Below, piece by piece: positions 56,700 through 64,000 of a stretch of DNA of 64,000 nt; within the stretch, counting starts at the first letter, position 1, and every line of letters starts with the position of its first letter. Made by a program: the position numbers and the translations under genes. Location of the stretch: positions 17,292,566-17,356,565 of the forward strand of contig NC_037258.1 in the NCBI RefSeq assembly GCF_000002425.4, given 5' to 3'. The notes beneath the pieces were generated by a model. The model worked only from the letters and a program-made list of their open reading frames with translations, made no database searches and was not told where the DNA came from. The DNA is from Physcomitrium patens. Lineage: Eukaryota; Streptophyta; Bryopsida; Funariales; Funariaceae.

Positions 56700-57480
56700 C
56701 GTCATCGCAGAAAAATCATCCAACCAACCGTCCGCGACGAAACCATGTTGTACGATCATCCATGAAGGCATGTCATTCGTCCGACGGAAGCCGCGGACGC
56801 GTCACCGAATTCACCCGCTCGCGCTTGAAGCCGACGGGTACGGGCCAATCAGACCACGACGTCCTATTCCCATTGAATTCATTCAAAAAGGGCCAGAACA
56901 TAGAGAGAATGAATGGGACCCTCCGCCGCCCTCATGTCTCCGATCGGGGCCTATACATATACGCAAGCGCATGCGAATGAATACGACGATGCTCGCGCGG
57001 GCAATTCCGACCCAGGAGGCGCCATGGTCGTTGTGTGCTTGCTGCGGAGTGGCAGTGTTTTGATTGTGCAAACGCGATGCGTAGCGATGTAGTTTTTCTC
57101 ACTCTTCTTCTTCCCCTCCTTGTCCAGTCATACGTCTTGAACGCTACCAAAGAGGGGAGGAAGGGACTAATCTTCTTGACAGCAGGAATTATGAGGAGCT
57201 CCAGACCGAGGGGCGATGATTTGAAGTCTCTTTCTTGATGTAGTCTGTGCTGTTTTCTTGGATCAGCTCCGGCGCTGAAGGGCTTCAGCTTTTGAGCAAT
57301 AATTGTAGTTTTGGTAGTGTACAAGTGATGTGGTGTTCTGCGTCAATGTGTGCTGTGTGAGGTGGAACTTGTGGTGGATGGGTCGGACGGTTTGTGGTGT
57401 TAGCAGCCTGCAGTGAGCGGCAGAGTGTTGGTAAAATTTGCCGTGTAAGTGGAGACCCTTTTCTGTTTGTATCAACGACG
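56700..57480. promoter_or_regulatory. CpG-rich promoter region upstream of the DUF630/632 gene
   Basis: GC content and CpG density rise sharply here compared with all sequence to the left (for example cgcggacgcgtcaccg). A CT-rich run at 57100-57125 (ttctcactcttcttcttccc) resembles a plant transcription start or leader. It could drive the DUF630/632 gene to the right and possibly the small minus-strand frame to the left. Short frames here are probably upstream leader sequence rather than proteins. Confidence 0.45.
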
Positions 57481-58274
57481 TACCGTTGAGTGAAATATGT
57501 GTCCGTCAATCTGCCGTCGCTTTTTTCTTTTTGGCACTGCTCGATGTTAGCTTATTGTGACTGAGCAAGTTTTCGCCCTCTAGTTTTGTACGCGCGTGCA
57601 ATTTGAATCACCAGACAGTAGATTGCACAAAATTTATACTGATGTCCACATTATCAAGTGGAGGAACCTTAAGCTAAAGATTATTCTCTCAGTGACTGGA
57701 AGAGAGTCGGCTTGCATCACTGCATACTCTTCATATCGCAAAGTAGGAAAATGGGACGTCGCTATTTCAGTGGCATGAGATAGAGCTCATAATCAGAGAG
57801 TGGTACATTTAACTCTGATCGTACAGGAGTGAACTAGATGCAGTTTCGAAACCTGTATTTACGCCAGTTTTTGGTGTGAATATTGTTAGATGATTTTTGC
57901 AAGTTTACGCAGCACACAGGAAGTGAGGATCTTTGAACGTTTATGTGATCAAGTTGTGCCGATCGGCTATTGGAATGAATCTCAAGTATGGAAGATCTGT
58001 TGCTACCCAGCGTAAACGTTCCGAACTGCGTGTGTGGGTTCTTTCAAACTCACGGAGCCACCGTTGCGTAGTCAAGGTGGAAGAAGTGCAGTGGCAGCTC
58101 AGAAGCCAACCCAACTTGAAAGCTGTAACTGGACACACTTGGAATGCATGAAACGTTGTGGATTATTCTCGTCTTCAAGTTCGAATCTTTATTAATTGAC
58201 TTCAGAGGTTTCCCTCTCGACATTATAGTTGACTTTGTATCACGAAAGTCGATTCTGGGTAGAGAGTCTTCGTA
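57481..58274 (+). other. Probable 5' leader of the DUF630/632 gene
   Basis: No domain is recognisable. Several upstream ATGs occur, the longest short frame starting at ATG 57975 and ending at 58151 (58 codons). If this stretch is transcribed, the main ATG at 58275 is preceded by upstream ORFs or by a leader intron. Which of the two cannot be decided from sequence alone. Confidence 0.35.
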
Positions 58275-61200
58275 ATGGGGTGCGCCAACTCGAAAGTAGA
58301 CAATGAGGAGGGAGTTGCAAGATGCAACCAGAGGAAGCGCCTCATGAAGCAGACCGTTGCTTCTCGACACAACCTCGCAGCTTCGCATGCGCAGTTTGTT
58401 GTTTCTCTTAAAGGGGTTGGCTCAGCTTTCCGACAATTTGCAGAGGGAGAGGTAAAGGACGTAGAAACTCACATGATTTGTCCTCCGGAAACACCAAGGA
58501 CTCCGAGGACGCCCTCCCTATCACTTGGTCCTCCTCCTCCTCCCTTATTATCACCACGATCATTTTCCTCCGGTTTATCTTCCATGTTTTTACCACGTCC
58601 TCTTCCTCACTCACCTCCACAAGTGAACCATGTAGAACTACGGTCGCCTAACTCAAGAGCAGCTAGTTCACCAGACAGCTCAAGCATGGATTTTTTACCG
58701 CCTCCACCTCCCATAATTGCTAAGGAGTATCGCATGGAGCATACGCTCTCTGTTGTACCAACTAAAATTTACAGGTTTGAAGAATCTCCTAATTCTTACA
58801 TGCCAGAGCTATATAAATTAGAAGAGTCCCCCCCTCCGCCACCTCTGATTCAGCCTGTACAATTAGATGATGATTGGAGATACTCTACTCAAAATCTTCC
58901 TGTATCGCGAATAGCTAGAAAGAGTAGTCCTCCTCCCACACCGACCATCAGTAGGGGCAGTTGGCAGGACTTATTTATGGATCCATTCCGACCTTCACCT
59001 CCGACTTTCAACTACATGCAAAGCAGAAGGAATCAGGAATCGGAGGAGAAACAGTCTCAGAAGATGGAAGAGCGAAGGCGTGAACAGGAATCCGAGCAGC
59101 GAAGGATCCAGGAGGCGGAACAGAGGAGAAAGAATGAGGTCGAACAGAGGAGGTTTGATGAGAAACAGAGGAAGGCCAAGGAGTTGGAGGATTCGAGGAT
59201 TTGGGAGCGAAAGCAGATGAAAGTTGAAGAGATGGAGAAAAGCAGAGCTGAGGCGATCCCTCCTAAACAACCTCTAGAAATTATCCCGCACAGATCGTCA
59301 TCTGTTGAGGTTGAATGCCTTGAAGCAGTGCTGGATTCGAATCAGAAGTTTCTGGACCAAGTATCTACATCCTATCCAGAGCTGGAGGAAGCAGATGTAC
59401 CTGACCTTGAGGATGTAGATGAGGTTATTTGGCAACCTGCTAAGGTTAGTAGCCTGAATTGCCGATACTTGTGGAGTGATTTAGCGCTTTTCATCTTATG
59501 CACCTTTCACTTTCAGATTATTAGAATTTTGTAGTTTGCATGTTTTGGCTGCAGGCTTGTATAAACAATGTTCATTTCTATGTTCGACGTTTGTGTCGAC
59601 TTTAGAATGCAGCTGATGTTCTGAGAGCTTGTTTGTGGGGCTCTGGATAGGATGTAGATATTTGTGCACATGCATTGGAATCATTTTACATTTTAAAACT
59701 TGCTTTTCAAACCTTTCTTTTCACTTATTATAATCACGGAATGCTTAGATAGACATGGTACTGCATGGTATCTCCTAGCATTAGGCTTCTGCGTCTTTTG
59801 GTTGTGACAAATTGACCTTTCAGTGGCATCATTGTTGATGGACAGATCTATAGATTGATAAATGAGTGCAATCTGAGTCGGAGCTGAAGTTTTGAATGTA
59901 CAATTACATTATTTTTAATGTCTCGGATTTTTGTGAGTGATGGTTTTAGGATACAAATGACGAGAAGGTTGATAAATTTGTCGAGGGACCAGAACCGGAA
60001 CCTGAGACCCCGCGAAGAGGCTCGCCACAGGTTCAAGAGCAATCACTAAAACCATCGAAAGTAGCGAAAGCAGTGAAGGAAGCGAAGTCGCCCACGCTGG
60101 GGAAGAGTACTTCGAAACCTCCGAAACCTGAACAACGAGAATATGCAACAGCGAAGTTCAACACCAATTTGGCTGTCATCAGGGCCGAAAAGGACGACCG
60201 GGATCTGCTCGACGTTCTGAAGGAGGTTGATGATTACTTTTTGAAAGCTGCGGAAAGTGGAGAGAATGTTGCACGCATGCTGGAGACAAAGAAAGCACAC
60301 TATCATTCCAGTTTTTCAGATGGTTTAAAAGGTGCTTCCGACGAAACCAAACCTACAAGATTCATTTATATTTTATAAATCAATGACAAATATCTATATA
60401 TATCTATATATATAGATATGTACATTTGGTATTTTAAATATTATTTGTTAATGTTTTAGTCTATATAATCATACTCTTACTTCGTGAATGTGCAGTGGTG
60501 GGTGAATCTGCAAGGATAAACTTCTTAAAGCTATCTGGAAAATCTGGGCCAACGGGTGCTCAACATTCTAGGACCAGCAGTAACACAAGTGTTTTAACTG
60601 ACGACTCTGCGAGTGTAACGAGCATGCGATCTGTTAGCAACATGAGTGTCGCAAGGTGGTCAGAAGAATGTGGACTGACAGGCAGCCATGCAGGAACTCT
60701 TGATAAATTGAATGCCTGGGAAAAGAAACTTTACTTAGAAGTCAAGGTGCGTATTATACCATAGTGAGAAGAAAAAAATGCTTGGAATGTGATTTTTTTG
60801 GTTGGGAGTTCTGATTGACATTTGAATTCCTTCATGGGATGGTTATGGAACTGACCCGAAGGTGAAATATGTGGGATTTCTTTAATCAGGAGGCAGAGGC
60901 TATAAGGATCGAGTTGGAGAGGAAGTACCATTTATTTAGGAATCAGGATGCCAAGAATGAAGATCAAACTAACATTGATAAAACTCGCGCCAGTATCAAG
61001 TCTCTCCAAACTCGTATGGTAGTAGCTATTCAAGCTGTAGACAGTGCTGCACAGCAGGTTCAGAAGCTAAAGGATGATGAACTGTACCCACAACTTCTGG
61101 AGTTACTCGAAGGGTGAGTGGCGTGTAGTATCGTCTTTGTTGGTTAATGTTTAGGGAACTTGAAAATGTCAAACTAGATACGCCAAGTTGAGCATTGTTG

Positions 61201-62426
61201 AGTTTTGATAGATTTTAGCATGTAAAATGATATAAATTCAATTTTTTCAAGAAACTTTCGAAGACATTCATTGCTGCCTCGTTGGATATAATGCAGGTTG
61301 GGAACCATGTGGAGGGACATGTCTTTGTGTCATCAAGCCCAGTTGAAAGCAGTAGTGGCTATGAAAAAACTTGATTATTCTGCTGCCTGTGCACCAACTA
61401 CAAGTTCTCATCGCCATTCAACCGCACAACTTGAACTCGCACTTAATAAGTAAACCTTCATTTTTTCCCTACTCTTTTTGCAATCATATACCATATTGCG
61501 AATTGCAAATCCTTTCATTTAAATTAGAAGTTGTTGAGACGTCGATCAAATGACAATGAAATTTTTATGCAGTTGTGTTTTAAATTTTGTTCGAATGTGG
61601 CCGAAATGAAGGCCACAAAGAATACTATTGTGATGCTGTATATATGCACTAGATAATGTTACTAATCTTGGTTTAAAACTATTGTTTTAGGTGGTCAGAG
61701 GGGCTGGGCAGGTTTGTACAGTCCCAACGAGATTATCTGAAGAATTTAACCGCATGGTTACGATTGAGTCTCATGCAATTTGGGAATGAGGAGCTGGAGA
61801 GGAGTGGATCTAGATCGCCTTTACGGTCGCCCGGGTCTCCCTTACAAAACACAGGGGCAAGTCCTGTTTATAGCCTCTGCCAACGATGGCAAGACGCATT
61901 AGATCAGCTAGCTGATAGAGTGGTGCTGGAAGCAATAGGGTCATTTGCAGCGGTGGTGCGTGAGATGCTGAGTTTGCAGTGGGAGGAACTGAGGATTAAG
62001 AAACGGGCGGAAGCTCATCACAAGGAACTGGAGAAAAGAGAGGCCGCTCTTATGAGTGCTGCTATGCGAGATCCAGGCTCCATGCCACCTCCAGTGCCAC
62101 AGACGCCTTCCACCACTTCAGGCAGTGATATGGACGACGGCCGTTCTGATAGTCGAACTGATAGCCGTTATGATATTGTTCCACGGGAGGTTTACTCAGA
62201 GCGAGCTGAAGTTGCTGAGAAGCGGCTCAAAATGGAAGCTACGAGGAGAAAGCTTGAAGATGAGCTTGAATCTGAAAGGAAAGCGCATATGGATACTCGA
62301 GCTTACACTCTTAACAGTCTGCAAGCTGGTTTGCCACAGCTCTTCCAAGCTGTTATTGCCTTCAGTAACCTGGAAGCTGAAGTACATGACAAATTGAACA
62401 CAGGCTTCAAGCAACCACGACATTAA
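58275..62426 (+). CDS. DUF630/DUF632 protein (NRG2/REL1-like), six coding exons, 971 aa
   Basis: A plant-specific bZIP-like regulatory family with N-terminal DUF630 and C-terminal DUF632; relatives in flowering plants act in nitrate response, leaf shape and root growth. Exons: 58275-59444, 59950-60331, 60496-60746, 60890-61113, 61297-61449, 61691-62426. All introns are GT-AG and all junctions keep the frame. The start MGCANSK has Gly2 for myristoylation and Cys3 for palmitoylation, as typical of the family, suggesting membrane anchoring. DUF630 covers about residues 1-60 (RHNLAASHAQFVVSLKGVGSAFRQFAEGE). A proline-rich part follows (70-240), then an R/E/Q-rich probable coiled coil (252-345). 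DUF632 starts near residue 453 (EYATAKFNTNLAVIRAEKDD) and runs into exon 6 (LTAWLRLSLMQF). The length is normal for the family and no damage is seen. Confidence 0.94.
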
Positions 62427-63050
62427 CAAGTGATCATTCCTCCTTTTCTTTGTGGGTAGGCTCTCTCAAAATTGATCCTTTTAAGAGAATACATTAGCGA
62501 AAGATGTTGAATGACGTTTGATCCCACTCCAAAGCCACGCTTCAGCAGTTAATTTTCTAAAAGCTTCGCTGCTACTGCTGTGCTCATCACTCGATTTTTA
62601 GGACCCTGCCCTCATGTAAATTTTGAAGTTACTGCTGAGACCAGGCGGTTGTAGTTTGCGCGATGTATATTTTTGTCAGCTTAAGCTCGAGGAATGAACG
62701 GTTCCAATTTCGGATTTTACTCAAGGGTGTACTTTGTTGAACTAAAAATATACGTCAGTCTTTGCTTTTGCTTATTTCGATGGCGTCGTGCTTGCTTGTT
62801 CTCTTTCTTGCTGCAGGTTCCCCTTCACAAGCTGGAACCCTCCGTCACCAAATTAATTCGCTATTGATCCAGTGTTGAAATACTGAAAGCGGAGTGAGTA
62901 GTGTTGAAAGATTAGCCATTGCATTCATAGAGTGAATAATATGTATTTGTATATATACACAAACTCACATAAACCACAAACTTTGTATCTCCACATTAGC
63001 TTTGTAAAGTATGTTGAATAATGCCTATTGACGAAACATGACCTTGTAGT
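62427..63050 (+). other. Probable 3' UTR of the DUF630/632 gene
   Basis: Non-coding sequence of gene-like composition follows the TAA. A possible GT...AG intron could end at the ttgctgcag near 62818, since sequence after it again looks exon-like. AT-rich words such as gaataatatgtatttgta near 62933 are suitable polyadenylation signals. The exact 3' end is not visible. Confidence 0.45.
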
Positions 63051-63840
63051 GGGCTTTTGTTACAAAACATTCTATCAATCTTTGTTTAATACTAGGTGTA
63101 TTTTATTTTAGTAAATTTTTACTGATGTACACATTAGATAAAACTTAAAAATAGCTCTTGATATATTTATAATTCTTCAAATTATTAAAAATTAAGCCCA
63201 ACGTTATAGTTACTACAATTGATGCTTGCAAATTTAAAACCGATGAGTTTATGTACTTTTTCTCAAGTCTTATTTATCTATCATATGCATAAACATGTGA
63301 AACTGGGATTATGGCGATTGATGGATTAAACAAACAACTTTATGTTAAGAAAGTTTTGTGTGACATTAGTAAGTTATGAGCATAACATTGACAAATTGTA
63401 TTATTATTGTTGTTGCAAGCTAATAGACTACATCCAATAAAAGCCCATTCTTCTATGAATGCCTCAAAAATATTTACAAATCCATTGGATTGCTCTAGAA
63501 TTTATGTACTAAAATACCAGCAATGTGAGATGAATGGAACAGAGGGAAGAGCAATTGTGCAGGATCGCGCTAGTTGTAACATAGCTTGAGACCGTCTCCT
63601 GTCTCCGCAACACACCGTGTTTTGCAATGGAAATCATGCACAGTTGGGTGGTAAAAGTTGTAATATCCTTATATTTTTGCGTGATCCTGAAACTGAAATT
63701 GATATTAAACTCGTTGTTACACTGCTAACTGTGATGCATGAAGTTAGAGGGTCATAATGTAATCCCTCCGAATGCATGCGAGATTCAGTCAGAAATATTG
63801 ACAAAATCTGTTTCAGTCACTTGGGTCAGAGCAGGATCTG
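63051..63840. other. Intergenic, nothing recognised
   Basis: AT-rich spacer between the DUF630/632 gene and the promoter at the right edge. No frame with coding character or known domain was seen. Confidence 0.5.
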
Positions 63841-63865
63841 CGCCGCCATCGTCAATGACACATTG

Positions 63866-64000
63866 AAACCCTAATTGGAAACCCTAAACTTTTGTTCACC
63901 ATGTATACTTATAAAGTCGGTCTCACCTTCACTCTGAAATCGAACTTCATCTGTGAGATTCCTCCTCCCTCTCTCTGTGTAGTTATTAGTTAGGGTTCAG
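63866..64000 (+). promoter_or_regulatory. Telobox/TATA promoter and leader of a gene beyond the window
   Basis: Two teloboxes (aaaccctaa at 63866 and aaaccctaaac at 63880) are followed by a TATA-like acttataaag (63907-63916). A CT-rich leader (cctcctccctctctctgtg) and another telobox word, gttagggttcag, end the window. In plants this combination is frequent at ribosomal-protein and translation-factor genes. The coding region must lie to the right. Confidence 0.5.

Noticed and set aside
58408..59270. Minus-strand frames opposite exon 1 of the DUF630/632 gene
   Set aside because: They are shadows of the proline-rich and charged coding sequence on the plus strand.
1..64000. tRNA or rRNA genes
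   Set aside because: I looked for the T-arm word GGTTCGANTCC with a paired acceptor stem and for rRNA landmarks and saw none. The near match at 59335 (ggattcgaatcag) lies inside exon 1 without acceptor pairing.

Overview
The window is nuclear DNA of a land plant. Its only clear host gene is a multi-exon DUF630/DUF632 gene, a plant-specific family, with GT-AG introns. The rest is AT-rich nested LTR-retrotransposon sequence. The Ty3/gypsy integrases look closer to the Tf1/sushi/Tcn1-type chromoviruses than to the common angiosperm clades, so a moss or another non-seed plant seems plausible. That placement is inference.

Layout. 1-460 is an inverted family-A LTR that leaves the window on the left. 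460-3325 is AT-rich DNA with a 40-bp minisatellite (1850-2110). 3326-40924 is a head-to-tail pile of family-A chromovirus LTRs and internal regions of very different ages. It holds element 1 (3642-10014; LTRs differ at 2 of 552 positions; TSD GGAGG), element 2 (from 12664, a mosaic) and element 3 (18692-25227, related family B, nested in the 3' LTR of element 2). Around them lie strongly C-to-T decayed relatives. 41400-42880 holds a minus-strand Plant_tran (PIF/Harbinger-like) transposase relic. 42894-51409 is a third, decayed gypsy element (family C) with a tRNA-iMet-type primer site, itself carrying a family-A LTR fragment and a second dispersed repeat. 51410-56460 is intergenic. 56467-64000 is the gene-rich edge: a small minus-strand PB1-like ORF, a CpG-rich promoter region, the DUF630/632 gene (six coding exons, 58275-62426, 971 aa), and at the right end a telobox/TATA promoter for a gene beyond the window.

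Main discovery. Families A and B appear to use Tf1-type self-priming rather than a tRNA. Two bases after the 5' LTR lies an 11-nt site (TTGACAAGAGT in A, TTGTCGAGACT in B). Each is perfectly complementary to an 11-mer in its own LTR that starts at a CA step 31-32 bp downstream of the TATA box, which is the expected 5' end of the transcript. The sequences differ between families but the complementarity is kept. The same elements share a second covarying structure at the gag-pol junction (heptamer GGAAAAC, 8-nt spacer, 6-bp stem whose loop holds the gag stop), consistent with -1 frameshifting. They also share a junction-like leader RNA with repeated GGATTACC loops, tripled in element 3, and an extra ORF of about 115-140 codons after the chromodomain. 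The family-B LTR carries heat-shock-element arrays.

In the intact elements, gag forms the particle, pol supplies protease, RT-RNase H and chromodomain integrase, and ORF3 is of unknown function. No gypsy copy here is fully open: all carry premature stops, nearly all explicable as C-to-T or G-to-A changes.
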